From: Herbidospora daliensis
GTDB lineage: Bacteria > Actinomycetota > Actinomycetes > Streptosporangiales > Streptosporangiaceae
DNA: 64,000 bases
Reading direction: 5' to 3'
NCBI RefSeq assembly: GCF_001570585.1
Contig: NZ_BBXF01000001.1
Span: 1 to 64,000, forward strand
In this document: piece by piece, positions 50,656 to 60,262 of the stretch
Layout: every line of letters starts with the position of its first letter
Numbering within the stretch: position 1 is the stretch's first letter
The notes under the pieces: generated by a model
What the model was told of the DNA's origin: nothing
Database searches by the model: none
The model's input: the letters and a program-made list of their open reading frames with translations, nothing else
Translations under genes and position numbers: made by a program

Positions 50656-51662
50656 TACTTCTTGACGTGCTCCTTCTTCTCCTTCGCGGAGGCCTGCTTG
50701 GCCTCGGAGGCCTCGCGCTGGGCCACTCGCTTGGCGAGGGCGATCCACTGGGGCTCGCGCTCCTTGAGCGACACCAGGATCGGCGTCGCCACGCAGAGGG
50801 AGGAGTAGGTGCCGACGAGCATGCCGACGAAGAGGGCCAGCGAGAGGTCCTTCAGCACACCGGCGCCGAGCAGGGTGGTCCCGATGAACAGGATCGCCGC
50901 GACCGGCAGGATCGCCACCAGCGAGGTGTTGAGCGACCGGATCAGGGTGTGGCTGAGGGCGTTGTTGGCCGCCTGGGTGTAGGTCATCTTGGCCGACGTC
51001 TTCAGCGGGGTCGTGACCTCCTTGATCATGTCGAACACGACGACCGCGTCGTAGAGCGAATAACCGAGGATGGTCAGGAAGCCCAGCATGGTCGCCGGGG
51101 TGACCTCGAAGCCCGACCAGGAGTAGATGCCGGCCGTGATCACGAGGTCGTGGATGAGCGCGACGATCGCCGCCAGCGCCATCCGCCACTCGAACGCCAT
51201 GCTCAGGTAGGCCATGATCGCGATCATGAAGACGATCAGGCCGATCCAGGCCTTGGTCGAGACCTCACCGCCCCACGTCGCCCCGATGACCTGGGTGCTG
51301 ACGTCGTTGGGCTGGATCTTGTACTCGCTCGCGACGGTCTGCTGGACCTTGGTGACCTCGGCGCCTTCGAGGCTCTCGGTGGTCACCCGCCAGTTCGGAC
51401 CGGCCTCCTGGACGATCACCTGGTGGGGACCGGCCGAGCCGACCACCTCACGCACCTGCTCGATCGACGAGCCGGGCGTGCGGGTGAAGTCGAAGACCGA
51501 GCCGCCGGTGAACTCGACGCCCAGGTTGAGCGGCTTGATGAACAGACCGGCGATCGAGATGATCAGCAGCGTGAGCGACAGGCCGTACCAGAGCTTGCGC
51601 TTACCGACGAAGTCGATGTCGATGTCGCCGCGGTAGAGGCGGCGCGCGAGGCCGGCGGCCAT
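50655..51662 (-). CDS. secF: Protein translocase subunit SecF
   Basis: Inner-membrane partner of SecD; the pair uses proton flow to pull exported proteins from SecYEG. The 335-residue protein has six transmembrane segments, a first periplasmic-type loop after LNLGVEFTGGSVFDFTRTPG, and the conserved YSLYDAVVVFDMIKE segment. Its ATG overlaps the secD TGA by one base (TGATG). Confidence 0.95.
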   Translation of the reverse strand: MAAGLARRLYRGDIDIDFVGKRKLWYGLSLTLLIISIAGLFIKPLNLGVEFTGGSVFDFTRTPGSSIEQVREVVGSAGPHQVIVQEAGPNWRVTTESLEGAEVTKVQQTVASEYKIQPNDVSTQVIGATWGGEVSTKAWIGLIVFMIAIMAYLSMAFEWRMALAAIVALIHDLVITAGIYSWSGFEVTPATMLGFLTILGYSLYDAVVVFDMIKEVTTPLKTSAKMTYTQAANNALSHTLIRSLNTSLVAILPVAAILFIGTTLLGAGVLKDLSLALFVGMLVGTYSSLCVATPILVSLKEREPQWIALAKRVAQREASEAKQASAKEKKEHVKK

Positions 51663-53443
51663 CACGCCTCCTGGAGGGTGGTCGAGGTGGACGACGAATC
51701 GGTGCGCGCCATGCGCTCGGCGTCGAGTCCGGACAGCGGGTGGCCCTTGGCGAAGAACGCCATGCGCGCCACCAGCGACATGAGCGGCTTGGTGAAGAGG
51801 AACACCACCACGATGTCGATGACGGTCGTCAGGCCCATCGCGAAGGCGAAGCCGGCGACGTCGCCGACGGCCAGGAAGTAGAGCACCAGGGCCGCGATGA
51901 ACATGACCGCGTCGGCCACGAGGATCGTGCGGCGGGCGCGCTTCCAGGCCACTTCGACGGCCGTGCGCAGGCTGCGCCGGCCCTCCTTCATCTCGTCTCG
52001 GATTCGCTCGAAGTAGACGATGAAGGAGTCGGCGGTGATGCCGATCGAGACCACCAGGCCGATGATGTGCGGCAGCGACAGGCGGAAGCCCGCGTTGGCG
52101 CTGAGCACCACGACCGACAGGTAGGTGACGACCGTCGCGACCAGGAGGCTGGCGATGCCGACCACGCCGAGGCCGCGGTAGTAGAGCAGCAGGTAGAGCA
52201 TGACGATCACGAGGCCGATGCCGCCCGCGATCAGACCGCCGCGCAGCTGGTCGGCGCCGAGGGTCGAGGAGACCGACACGGTCGAGCTGACCTTGAACTT
52301 CAGCGGCAGCGCGCCGTACTTGAGCTGGTCGGCCAGTTCGGTCGCGGTCTGCGAGGTGAAGCTGCCCGAGATCTCGGTCTTGCCGCCGGTGATGCGGCCG
52401 TTGGAGACCGGGGCCGTCACGACCACGCCGTCGAGCACCGCGCCGATCTGGTTGCGCGGCGGCTGGCTGTTGAAGGTCTTGTTGGTCAGCTCGGACCACT
52501 TCGTGGCGCCCGCGCTCTTGAAGTCGAGGTTGACGACCCACTCGCCGGTGTCCTGGCGCACGCCGGACGAGGCGGTGCTGATCTCCGAACCCTGGACCGC
52601 GGCCACGTCGAGGATGTACTTCGCGGTGCCGCTCTCGTCACAGGCCGCGAACTGCTTGGTCGGGTCGTCGAGGACGCCCGCGCCCTTGTTGTTGGCCGTG
52701 CACTTGAGGTCCTTGAACTGCTGCAGGACGGCCGGGTCGATGCCGGACAGGTCCTGGCCCGCCAGCGGGTCGGCGGCGGCGTTCGGGTCGGCCGAGGGCT
52801 GCGTCGTCACGAGCGGCGAGGCGGCCGGGCTGGGCTCGGCGTTCTTCTTCTTGCCGTTGCCCTGCTGGTTGTCGCCCTGCTGCTTGTTCCCCTGGCCCGC
52901 TTCGGCGCTCGCGGTCGGCGAGGGCGCCTGGAGGGCCTTGGAGACCGCCCGGCCCGCCGGGCTGGCGGCTGGAGAGGCGGCGGCCGACGGCGTCACGGCC
53001 GGGAGCGAGCCCGACGGGGCCGGCGAGGCCGCGTCGCTGGGCAGCGCGGCCGGCTGAGCCTGCGCCGGGCCGACGGCGAGCACCTGGCGGAAGCGGAGCT
53101 CGGCGGTCGTGGCCACCAGCTTCAACGCCTCTTCCTGACCCGCGCCCGGGATCTGGATCAGGATGTTGTCACTGGCCCTCGCGACCTGGGCGTCGGAGAT
53201 GCCCTGCCCGTTGACGCGGTCACGGATGATGTTGACGGCCCGATCGAGGCTCTCTTGCGAGGGCGCCTTGTTGTCGAGGGTCTCGGGCGAGAGCGTGACA
53301 GTCGTGCCGCCCGCCAGGTCGAGACCGAACTTCGGGATGTACGCGTTCTGCAGGACCACGGCCGCGCCCATGGCGGCGATGATCGCCAGAAGAAGCAGGA
53401 GCGTGCGTCCCGGCTTGATCTGGCTGCTGGTCGGTGGGGCCAC
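51662..53443 (-). CDS. secD: Protein translocase subunit SecD, with Ala/Pro-rich insertion
   Basis: RND-type membrane protein that works with SecF in late protein export. The 593-residue sequence has an N-terminal transmembrane helix, KFGLDLAGGTTVTLSPET (about 40-57), the P1 head domain, and a C-terminal block of five helices with GLVVSIGITADSFIVYFERI. Between about residues 110 and 215 there is a low-complexity stretch rich in Ala, Pro, Ser and Gln (SPAASPAGRAVSKALQAPSP, GQGNKQQGDNQQGNGKKKN), much longer than in enteric SecD. It lies 41 bp after yajC. Confidence 0.95.
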   Translation of the reverse strand: MAPPTSSQIKPGRTLLLLLAIIAAMGAAVVLQNAYIPKFGLDLAGGTTVTLSPETLDNKAPSQESLDRAVNIIRDRVNGQGISDAQVARASDNILIQIPGAGQEEALKLVATTAELRFRQVLAVGPAQAQPAALPSDAASPAPSGSLPAVTPSAAASPAASPAGRAVSKALQAPSPTASAEAGQGNKQQGDNQQGNGKKKNAEPSPAASPLVTTQPSADPNAAADPLAGQDLSGIDPAVLQQFKDLKCTANNKGAGVLDDPTKQFAACDESGTAKYILDVAAVQGSEISTASSGVRQDTGEWVVNLDFKSAGATKWSELTNKTFNSQPPRNQIGAVLDGVVVTAPVSNGRITGGKTEISGSFTSQTATELADQLKYGALPLKFKVSSTVSVSSTLGADQLRGGLIAGGIGLVIVMLYLLLYYRGLGVVGIASLLVATVVTYLSVVVLSANAGFRLSLPHIIGLVVSIGITADSFIVYFERIRDEMKEGRRSLRTAVEVAWKRARRTILVADAVMFIAALVLYFLAVGDVAGFAFAMGLTTVIDIVVVFLFTKPLMSLVARMAFFAKGHPLSGLDAERMARTDSSSTSTTLQEA

Positions 53444-53484
53444 TGGTGGTCAGTCTTTCGTCAAGGGGTCTTCAATGAGGGTAC

Positions 53485-53847
53485 TCAGGACTTGCGGGTG
53501 CTGGAGTCTCCAGTCTCCGGGCTTTCCGCGACGTTGTCGTCGTCGGACTTCTCATCGGTCTCGGTCGAGTCGATCCCGTCGCCGGGCTCCTCGGTGAGGA
53601 CCCGGCCGATCGCGGCCTTGACCCAGCGGGTCTCGATCCCGGGCGCGACCTCGAGGATGACGTCTTCGTCGGCGAAGCCGACCACGGTGCCGAACAGGCC
53701 CGTTGTGGTCATCACGCGGGAACCCACGCTGAGCGAGTTCTGCATCGCGACCTGCTCCTGCTGCCGCTTCCGCTGCGGGCGGATGAGCAGGAAGTAGAAG
53801 ACCACGAAGAGCAGGACGATCGGGAGTAGCTGCGCAAGCCCTTCCAC
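53485..53847 (-). CDS. yajC: Preprotein translocase subunit YajC
   Basis: Small accessory protein of the SecDF complex, 120 residues. It has one transmembrane helix (LLPIVLLFVVFYFLLIRPQR, about 7-26) followed by a soluble domain (SLSVGSRVMTTTGLFGTVVG) and a C-terminal acidic Asp/Glu/Ser tail. The GTG at 53847 is fixed by AGGAGAG 4 nt upstream; the frame upstream has no membrane signal. First gene of yajC-secD-secF. Confidence 0.94.
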   Translation of the reverse strand: MEGLAQLLPIVLLFVVFYFLLIRPQRKRQQEQVAMQNSLSVGSRVMTTTGLFGTVVGFADEDVILEVAPGIETRWVKAAIGRVLTEEPGDGIDSTETDEKSDDDNVAESPETGDSSTRKS

Positions 53848-53975
53848 GGGGCTCTCCTTCGTTGAAGAGATGACCGGCCATTCGCCGGAGGTCACACGAG
53901 GTTTGACGCCGGTCCGGGCCACACGCTCGGCACGTCACCTTACATAGCGAGCCTAGCCACCCAGCCAAGCCACGC

Positions 53976-54005
53976 AGTGTAGGCGAGCTGTCAGAACCCC
54001 GGCAA
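53976..54005 (-). promoter_or_regulatory. Candidate yajC-secDF promoter
   Basis: On the minus strand TTGCCG (54000-54005) and TACACT (53976-53981) are 18 bp apart, about 130 bp before yajC, in the 241-bp gap after ruvB. Nothing else was recognised in that gap. Confidence 0.45.
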
Positions 54006-54088
54006 CGAGGCCACGATCCGCCGCGCGGGAAAGTTCCGTTTTCACGCCTATTGCAACCATTCCGTGATCCCCAAGGCCCTTTCCGGCA

Positions 54089-55279
54089 TCACTGTGGGTT
54101 ATCAGGAGGGTCGTCGAAGACCACGCCGGCCCCGAACGCGTCGGGCGGCGGGACCAGGCCCAGATGGACCCAGGCGGCGGCCGTGGCCACCCGTCCGCGC
54201 GGGGTGCGGGCGAGCAGCCCCTGCCGGACGAGGAACGGCTCGGCGACCACCTCGACGGTCTCGGGCTCCTCCCCCACGGCTACGGCGAGTGTCGACAGCC
54301 CGACGGGCCCGCCGCCGAACTTGCGCAGCAGCGCGCCCAGGACGGCCCGGTCGAGCCGGTCGAGGCCCTCGGCGTCGACTTCGTAAAGATTGAGTGCGGC
54401 CGCGGCGATCTCCCGGGTGATCAGCCCGTCGGCGCGCACCTCGGCGAAGTCGCGCACCCGCCGCAGCAGCCGGTTGGCGATGCGGGGGGTGCCCCTTGAG
54501 CGGCCGGCGATCTCGGCGGCTCCTTCTTCCGGCAGGTCGACGCCGAGCAGCCGGGCCGAGCGGTTGAGCACGGTCTCGAGCTCGGCCTCGTCGTAGAACT
54601 CCATGTGGGCGGTGAACCCGAACCGGTCGCGCAGCGGCGCCGGCAGCAGGCCCGCCCGGGTGGTGGCCCCGACGAGGGTGAACGGCGCGACCTCCAGCGG
54701 GATCGCGGTCGCCCCCGGGCCCTTGCCGACGACGATGTCGACCCGGAAGTCCTCCATCGCCAGGTAGAGCATCTCTTCGGCGGGCCGGGCCATGCGGTGG
54801 ATCTCGTCGATGAAGAGCACTTCGCCGTCGGTCAGCGTCGACAGGATCGCGGCCAGGTCGCCGGCCCGCTCCAGCGCCGGGCCCGAGGTCACCCGCAGCG
54901 GGGCCCCCAGCTCGGCCGCGATGATCATGGCGAGGGTGGTCTTGCCGAGGCCGGGCGGCCCGCTCATCAGCACGTGGTCGGGCGGCCGGTTGCGCCGCAG
55001 CGCCCCTTCGAGCACCAGGGAGAGCTGCTCCCTGACCCTCGGCTGCCCGATGAACTCGGCCAGCCGCTTGGGCCGCAGCGCCGCCTCGATCAGCCGCTCG
55101 TCGCCCTGGACGTCGGCCGAGACCAGCTCGCGTTCGAAGGAGCCGGCGATCTCGACCTCGTAGGACCCGTCGCCCGGCTCGTGGATCGACCCTTCGCGGA
55201 ACCCGCCGGCCGACCCGGGCAGCAGGCCGTCACGTTCGCGGGACGGCTCGGCCGGGACGCCGGGAAGTGAATCTTTCAT
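54089..55279 (-). CDS. ruvB: Holliday junction branch-migration ATPase RuvB
   Basis: Hexameric AAA+ motor that moves Holliday junctions with RuvA. The 396-residue protein has [20 protein letters not shown] at the domain start, Walker [15 protein letters not shown], Walker [32 protein letters not shown] and the C-terminal winged helix ([20 protein letters not shown]). The N-terminus is about 50 residues long before the core ([20 protein letters not shown]), longer than usual. Its ATG overlaps the ruvA stop by 4 bp. Confidence 0.96.
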   Translation of the reverse strand: MKDSLPGVPAEPSRERDGLLPGSAGGFREGSIHEPGDGSYEVEIAGSFERELVSADVQGDERLIEAALRPKRLAEFIGQPRVREQLSLVLEGALRRNRPPDHVLMSGPPGLGKTTLAMIIAAELGAPLRVTSGPALERAGDLAAILSTLTDGEVLFIDEIHRMARPAEEMLYLAMEDFRVDIVVGKGPGATAIPLEVAPFTLVGATTRAGLLPAPLRDRFGFTAHMEFYDEAELETVLNRSARLLGVDLPEEGAAEIAGRSRGTPRIANRLLRRVRDFAEVRADGLITREIAAAALNLYEVDAEGLDRLDRAVLGALLRKFGGGPVGLSTLAVAVGEEPETVEVVAEPFLVRQGLLARTPRGRVATAAAWVHLGLVPPPDAFGAGVVFDDPPDNPQ

Positions 55280-55896
55280 CGCACGCTCAGCGCCCGGAGG
55301 GCGGCCTTCAGCAGCGGCGCGATCTGGGGCTGGCGCCCAGCAGCCAGTTCGGCCTCGGCGTCGGGGGTCACCACGGCGAGGGCGTCGTCGGCGTCGCGGG
55401 CGGAGTAGCCGAGCCCGACGAGGCCCGAATGCACCTGCTCGCGCCACAGGGCCTCGCGGGCGGGCCCGTTGATCGCGGCGTTCACGACCTCTTCGGGGGT
55501 GCCCAGCTTGCCCTTGAGCTCCAGCACGAGCCGCTGCGCGCCCTTCTGCCCGATGCCCGGCACCATCTGCAGCGCCTTGAGGTCGCCGGAGGCCACCGCG
55601 ACGCGCAGCGCGTTGGGCGAGTGGACGGCCAGCATCGCCAGCGCGAGCCGGGGACCGATGCCGCTGGCGGTCTGCAGCATCTCGAACACCACCCGCTCGT
55701 CGTCGGAGGCGAACCCGTAGAGGGTCAGCGACTCCTCCCGGACGACCAGCGAGGTCGACAACCGGCCGGTCTCCCCCACACGCAGCAGCCCGAGGGTGCC
55801 GGGCGTGCAGTGGACCAGCACGCCCACCCCGCCGACCTCGACCACGGCGGCGTCAGGGGCGATGGCGGTGACCAGACCGGACACCGAGGCGATCAT
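55276..55896 (-). CDS. ruvA: Holliday junction-binding protein RuvA
   Basis: Binds four-way junctions and loads RuvB. The 206-residue protein has an N-terminal OB-like domain ([20 protein letters not shown]), the helix-hairpin-helix pair ([16 protein letters not shown] and [20 protein letters not shown]) and the C-terminal domain III that touches RuvB ([20 protein letters not shown]). GGGAG precedes the ATG at 55896. The 133-bp gap from ruvC shows nothing. Confidence 0.95.
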   Translation of the reverse strand: MIASVSGLVTAIAPDAAVVEVGGVGVLVHCTPGTLGLLRVGETGRLSTSLVVREESLTLYGFASDDERVVFEMLQTASGIGPRLALAMLAVHSPNALRVAVASGDLKALQMVPGIGQKGAQRLVLELKGKLGTPEEVVNAAINGPAREALWREQVHSGLVGLGYSARDADDALAVVTPDAEAELAAGRQPQIAPLLKAALRALSVR

Positions 55897-56029
55897 CAGG
55901 TGCTCCCGGGATTGCGGACGAGGACCGGAGAGGAACCCCGGCCCGAAAGGACGGACGACCAGAACGGGGGGCGCGCTCCACGGACGGCGGCGATCACCGG
56001 GGGGCAGGGCCTCACTGAGGGGCAGGGTC

Positions 56030-56644
56030 TCACCGGGGGCTCCGGGACCGGCCGGGCTGGTGGTCGCCCTGCTCGCGGCCCCCCGCACCACCCCCGGGCG
56101 GCCCGCCCGGCCGGCCTGGCGCGAGCCCGCCCGCCCGGGCGGTCGCCACGGCGCCCGCCAGGCGGTTCTGCACTCCCCCGCGCCACACGTGGCAGATGGC
56201 CAGCGCCAGCGCGTCGGCGGCGTCGGCGGGCTTGGGCATGGCGTCGAGGCGGAGGATGCGGGTGACCATGGTGCCGACCTGCTTCTTGTCGGCGGTGCCG
56301 CTGCCGGTGACGGCGGCCTTGACCTCGGAGGGGGTGTGGAGCGCGACGGGCAGCCCGCGGCGCGACGCGCACAGGATGGCCACGGCGGCCGACTGGGCGG
56401 TGCCCATGACGGTGCGGACGTTGTGCTGCGCGAACACCCGCTCGACGGCCACCGCGTCGGGCGCGGTCTCGTCGAGCCACTTCTCGAGGCCCCGCTCGAT
56501 CGCGACCAGGCGGGCGCCGATCTCGTCGTCGGCCGGGGTGCGGATCACGCCGACGGCCACCAGGCGGGCGGGCGATCCGGGGCGGCCGTCGACGACGCCG
56601 ACGCCGCAGCGGGTGAGCCCGGGGTCGACACCCAGCACGCGCAC
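56030..56644 (-). CDS. ruvC: Crossover junction endodeoxyribonuclease RuvC
   Basis: Resolves Holliday junctions after RuvAB. The 204-residue protein starts [20 protein letters not shown] with the first catalytic aspartate; the glutamate of [20 protein letters not shown] and the [12 protein letters not shown] aspartates complete the RNase H-like site. The C-terminal 30 residues are Gly/Pro/Arg-rich and dispensable-looking. The GTG start has GGAAGGGGG upstream. A LexA-like box lies between promoter and start. Confidence 0.95.
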   Translation of the reverse strand: MRVLGVDPGLTRCGVGVVDGRPGSPARLVAVGVIRTPADDEIGARLVAIERGLEKWLDETAPDAVAVERVFAQHNVRTVMGTAQSAAVAILCASRRGLPVALHTPSEVKAAVTGSGTADKKQVGTMVTRILRLDAMPKPADAADALALAICHVWRGGVQNRLAGAVATARAGGLAPGRPGGPPGGGAGGREQGDHQPGRSRSPR

Positions 56645-56663
56645 CGGCGGCCCCCTTCCGCTC

Positions 56664-56677
56664 CGAACATGTGTTCG
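56664..56677 (-). promoter_or_regulatory. LexA/SOS box upstream of ruvCAB
   Basis: CGAAC-ATGT-GTTCG is a perfect palindrome matching the actinobacterial SOS box (CGAAC-N4-GTTCG). It ends 20 bp before the ruvC GTG. On the minus strand a -10-like TAAGAT (56681-56686) is just upstream, so LexA would block this promoter. The link to SOS control is strong by family knowledge but not proven here. Confidence 0.85.
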
Positions 56678-56688
56678 GCGATCTTACA

Positions 56689-57837
56689 CTAGAAGTAGTC
56701 GAGCAGGTACGCCTTCGCGGCGAACACGGCGTCGAGGGTGTCGTCGAAGAGGGCGGGGCCGGTCAGCCCGCCCGACATGCGCAGAGTGGCGGCGGGCACG
56801 CCGGCGTACAGGGCCGAGAGGGCGTTGATCGTGAGGGCCGGGCCCGGCCCGGCGCCCTTCGACAGGGCGCCCGTGCCGTCGGCGACCTCCAGGAGCCAGG
56901 TGCCGTCGTTGGCGGGGCGGGCCGGGTCGGTGAGCTCGAACGTGACGGCGGCGGTGACCGCCGCCGGGTAGCCGCGCCGGGCGATCGCGTCGGCGGGGTC
57001 GACGAGGCGGAACATCCAGCGGGTGGACGCCACGACGTCGGTGGAGCGTTCGCGCAGCAGCCACAGGACCGGGTCGTCGGGCGCGATCGTGGCGGTGACC
57101 CGCTTGGCGACCGACGAGGAGGTGCCGACGAGGGCCCACAGGGCCCGTGCGGTGGCCTCGGAGGCGGCGAGGAGGCCGTCGACCTCGATGTCGCCGCCCG
57201 ACCAGCGGTAGATCACGTAGCCGTCGTCGGCGAGGTAGCAGAAGTCGTCGTCGTCTTCGAGCCAGACCCGCCAGGTCTCCGGCGTGTAGGTCAGCGGGCC
57301 CGAGGCCCGGGTGGCGGCGTGGACGCGGCCGATCAGCGCCACCAGCTCGTCGGTGTCGCCGGGGCCCATGCGGCGCAGCCCGGCCGGCGCGCCGGGGGCG
57401 ATCGTGCGCAGCGCTTCGGTGGGCAGGGTCGCGATCAGGCGGCCGCCGGCGTGCTCGAAGCCCGCGTTCCGGTAGACCGGGGTGGTCGCCGGATAGAGCG
57501 CCGAGACCGCCGATCCGAGTTCGGAGCAGCGGTCGAGCACGGCACTCATCAGCATCCGGCCGACGCCCCTGCCCCGGTCTTCGGGCGCCACGGTGACGCC
57601 GGCCACGCCGCCCATGGACTGCGGGCGGCCGTGCCACCACTGCGTGAAGGGGTTGAGCCGGGCCGTGGCGACCAGCCGGGCGCCGTCGAAGACGCCCAGG
57701 CAGCGGCCCTGGGACAACAACGGCGTGACCATGCGGCGCCAGATCGCGGCGTCGGACGCCGAGAGTGGCCCGAAGGCCCGCTTGCGGTTGTCGAGCACCG
57801 CGTCGAGATCGTCTTCGCCGAGATCACGGATATCCAC
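56689..57837 (-). CDS. Eis-like GNAT N-acetyltransferase
   Basis: A 382-residue two-GNAT-plus-SCP2 protein like mycobacterial Eis, which acetylates lysine or aminoglycosides in relatives. The N-terminal domain has the acetyl-CoA loop VAPEDRGRGVGRMLMSAVLD (about 80-100); the middle is a degenerate second GNAT domain, and the C-terminal part (about 285-382) resembles the sterol-carrier fold and ends in Phe, whose carboxylate acts as catalytic base in Eis. Substrate here is unknown. It is upstream of ruvC, whose promoter lies in the 44-bp gap. Confidence 0.85.
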   Translation of the reverse strand: MDIRDLGEDDLDAVLDNRKRAFGPLSASDAAIWRRMVTPLLSQGRCLGVFDGARLVATARLNPFTQWWHGRPQSMGGVAGVTVAPEDRGRGVGRMLMSAVLDRCSELGSAVSALYPATTPVYRNAGFEHAGGRLIATLPTEALRTIAPGAPAGLRRMGPGDTDELVALIGRVHAATRASGPLTYTPETWRVWLEDDDDFCYLADDGYVIYRWSGGDIEVDGLLAASEATARALWALVGTSSSVAKRVTATIAPDDPVLWLLRERSTDVVASTRWMFRLVDPADAIARRGYPAAVTAAVTFELTDPARPANDGTWLLEVADGTGALSKGAGPGPALTINALSALYAGVPAATLRMSGGLTGPALFDDTLDAVFAAKAYLLDYF

Positions 57838-57886
57838 GGAACCACAACCTACGCAGGCCTCACGGAACCGCGCAATCCAGCCGGTT

Positions 57887-58666
57887 TCAGGCGTCGAGCT
57901 TGGCCAGGATCTCGTCGGAGACGTCGGCGTTGGCGTAGACGTTCTGCACGTCGTCGCTGTCTTCGAGCGCGTCGATCAGCTTGAAGACCTTGCGGGCCGT
58001 GTCTTCGTCGACCGGGACGTTGATCGACGGCAGGAAGCTGCTGTCGGCCGAGTCGTAGTCGATGCCGGCGTCCTGGAGGGCCTTGCGGACCGGCACGAGG
58101 TCGCTGGCCTCGGTCACGATCTCGAACGACTCGCCCAGGTCGTTGACCTCTTCGGCGCCCGCTTCGAGCACCACTTCGAGGACCTGGTCTTCGGTGAGCT
58201 CGACGCGGCCGGCCTTGGTCTCCGACACCAGCTTGGGCACCAGGATGACGCCCTTGCGGTTGAACATGTAGGAGACCGAGTTGGGGTCGGCCAGCGAGCC
58301 GCCGTTGCGGGTCAGCGCGACCCGGACCTCGGACGCCGCGCGGTTGCGGTTGTCGGTGAGGCACTCGATGAGCATGGCGACGCCGCTGGGGCCGTAGCCC
58401 TCGTACATGATCGTCTGCCAGTCGGCGCCGCCGGCTTCGAGGCCGCCGCCGCGCTTGCGGGCGCGCTCGATGTTGTCGACCGGCACCGAGCTCTTGCGCG
58501 CCTTGGTGATGGCGTCGTAGAGGGTCGGGTTGCCTTCAGGATCGGGGCCACCGGTCCTGGCCGCCACTTCGATGTTCTTGATGAGCTTGGCGAACAGCTT
58601 CCCGCGCTTGGCGTCGAGCGCGGCCTTCTTGTGCTTCGTCGTCGCCCATTTGGAGTGGCCGGACAT
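57887..58666 (-). CDS. YebC/PmpR-family protein
   Basis: A 259-residue cytoplasmic protein of the YebC family, long called a transcriptional regulator and recently linked to translation of proline-rich stretches. It begins [20 protein letters not shown] and has [40 protein letters not shown] and [20 protein letters not shown]. It is close behind pdxT (3 bp) and in many actinobacteria precedes ruvC; here the Eis-like gene intervenes. Confidence 0.94.
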   Translation of the reverse strand: MSGHSKWATTKHKKAALDAKRGKLFAKLIKNIEVAARTGGPDPEGNPTLYDAITKARKSSVPVDNIERARKRGGGLEAGGADWQTIMYEGYGPSGVAMLIECLTDNRNRAASEVRVALTRNGGSLADPNSVSYMFNRKGVILVPKLVSETKAGRVELTEDQVLEVVLEAGAEEVNDLGESFEIVTEASDLVPVRKALQDAGIDYDSADSSFLPSINVPVDEDTARKVFKLIDALEDSDDVQNVYANADVSDEILAKLDA

Positions 58667-58669
58667 CGG

Positions 58670-59251
58670 CTAGAGCTCCCTTACCATCTCAACGAAATAC
58701 GAATGGACCCGCGCGTCGCCGGTCAGTTCCGGGTGGAACGAGGTGGCGAGCAAGGGGCCCTGGCGGACCGCGACGATCCTATCCCCGGCGCGGGCCAGCA
58801 CTTCGACATCGTTTCCGACGGACTCGACCCAGGGCGCCCGGATGAAGATCGCCCGGAAGCCCTGAATCCCCGGGAGGTCCAGATCGTACTCGAAGGAGTC
58901 GACCTGGCGCCCGAAGGCGTTGCGGCGCACGACCATGTCGAGGCCGCCGAGGGTCTGCTGGCCCTCGATGCCGCCCTCGATGCGGTCGGCCAGCATGATC
59001 ATGCCGGCGCAGGAGCCGTAGGCGGGCATGCCCGCCTTGACCCGCTGCTGGATGGGGTCGAACATCTCGAACGCCACCGCGAGCTTCCACATCGTGGTCG
59101 ACTCGCCGCCCGGGATGACCAGGGCGTCGACCTGGTCGAGCTCCTCGGGGCGGCGGACCGCCACCGCGACGGCGCCCGACTCCACCAAGGCGCGGGCGTG
59201 CTCGCGGACGTCGCCCTGGAGCGCGAGCACGCCGATCGTGGGTGTGCTCAC
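58670..59251 (-). CDS. pdxT: Pyridoxal 5'-phosphate synthase glutaminase subunit
   Basis: Releases ammonia from glutamine and feeds it to PdxS for vitamin B6 synthesis. The 193-residue class I amidotransferase has [20 protein letters not shown] at the start, the catalytic cysteine in [10 protein letters not shown] (about 80), and the histidine/glutamate pair in [10 protein letters not shown] (about 170). The GTG overlaps the pdxS stop by 4 bp (GTGA). Confidence 0.96.
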   Translation of the reverse strand: MSTPTIGVLALQGDVREHARALVESGAVAVAVRRPEELDQVDALVIPGGESTTMWKLAVAFEMFDPIQQRVKAGMPAYGSCAGMIMLADRIEGGIEGQQTLGGLDMVVRRNAFGRQVDSFEYDLDLPGIQGFRAIFIRAPWVESVGNDVEVLARAGDRIVAVRQGPLLATSFHPELTGDARVHSYFVEMVREL

Positions 59252-60150
59252 CAGCCGCGCTCGGCCAGGCGGTGGGGCACCGGGATGTCGTCGACGTTGA
59301 TGCCGACCATGGCCTCGCCGAGGCCGCGCGAGACCTTGGCGATCACGTCGGGGTCGTCGAAGAACGTGGTGGCCTTGACGATCGCGGCGGCCCGCTGGGC
59401 GGGGTTGCCCGACTTGAAGATGCCGGAGCCGACGAACACGCCTTCGGCGCCGAGCTGCATCATCATCGCGGCGTCGGCCGGGGTGGCGATGCCGCCCGCG
59501 GTGAACAGCACGACCGGCAGCTTGCCCTCGCGGGCGACCTCGGCGACCAGCTCGTAGGGGGCCTGCAGCTCCTTGGCGGCGACGTAGAGCTCGTCTTCCG
59601 GAAGGGACGAGAGGCGCTTGAGCTCGGCGCGGATGGTGCGCATGTGGGTGACGGCGTTGGAGACGTCGCCGGTGCCGGCCTCGCCCTTGGAGCGGATCAT
59701 GGCCGCGCCCTCGGTGATGCGGCGCAGGGCCTCGCCCAGGTTGGTGGCGCCGCACACGAAGGGCACCGTGAAGCGCCACTTGTCGATGTGGTTGGCGTAG
59801 TCGGCCGGGGTGAGCACCTCCGACTCGTCGACGTAGTCGACGCCGAGCGACTGCAGGACCTGGGCCTCGGCGAAGTGGCCGATGCGGGCCTTGGCCATGA
59901 CCGGGATCGAGACGGCGGCGATGATGCCGTCGATCATGTCGGGGTCGCTCATGCGCGACACGCCGCCCTGCGCGCGGATGTCGGCGGGCACCCGCTCCAG
60001 GGCCATGACCGCGACCGCGCCGGCGTCTTCGGCGATCTTGGCCTGGTCGGGCGTGACGACGTCCATGATCACGCCGCCCTTGAGCATCTCGGCCATGCCG
60101 CGCTTCACGCGCGCGGTGCCGACGGACGGGGTCGTTTCGGGGCTGGACAC
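59248..60150 (-). CDS. pdxS: Pyridoxal 5'-phosphate synthase subunit PdxS
   Basis: Condenses ribose 5-phosphate, glyceraldehyde 3-phosphate and ammonia to PLP. The 300-residue beta-barrel protein has [20 protein letters not shown], the lysine-bearing [20 protein letters not shown] (about 85-100) and [30 protein letters not shown] precedes the GTG. First gene of pdxS-pdxT-yebC. Confidence 0.97.
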   Translation of the reverse strand: MSSPETTPSVGTARVKRGMAEMLKGGVIMDVVTPDQAKIAEDAGAVAVMALERVPADIRAQGGVSRMSDPDMIDGIIAAVSIPVMAKARIGHFAEAQVLQSLGVDYVDESEVLTPADYANHIDKWRFTVPFVCGATNLGEALRRITEGAAMIRSKGEAGTGDVSNAVTHMRTIRAELKRLSSLPEDELYVAAKELQAPYELVAEVAREGKLPVVLFTAGGIATPADAAMMMQLGAEGVFVGSGIFKSGNPAQRAAAIVKATTFFDDPDVIAKVSRGLGEAMVGINVDDIPVPHRLAERGW

Positions 60151-60189
60151 GGCGCTACCTCACTCGAGGGGACAAGGTGAATTGGTTCT

Positions 60190-60195
60190 ATATTA
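60190..60195 (-). promoter_or_regulatory. Candidate pdxS -10 element
   Basis: On the minus strand TAATAT (60190-60195) lies about 40 bp before the pdxS GTG in the 112-bp gap. No good -35 is seen at 16-18 bp, so an activator or alternative sigma factor may be needed. Confidence 0.35.
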
Positions 60196-60262
60196 GGCGC
60201 CCGAGCGAACCAAAACGACAGTCCATTTCGTACCGAAAGACTGGCGGAACCGGACAGTCCGG

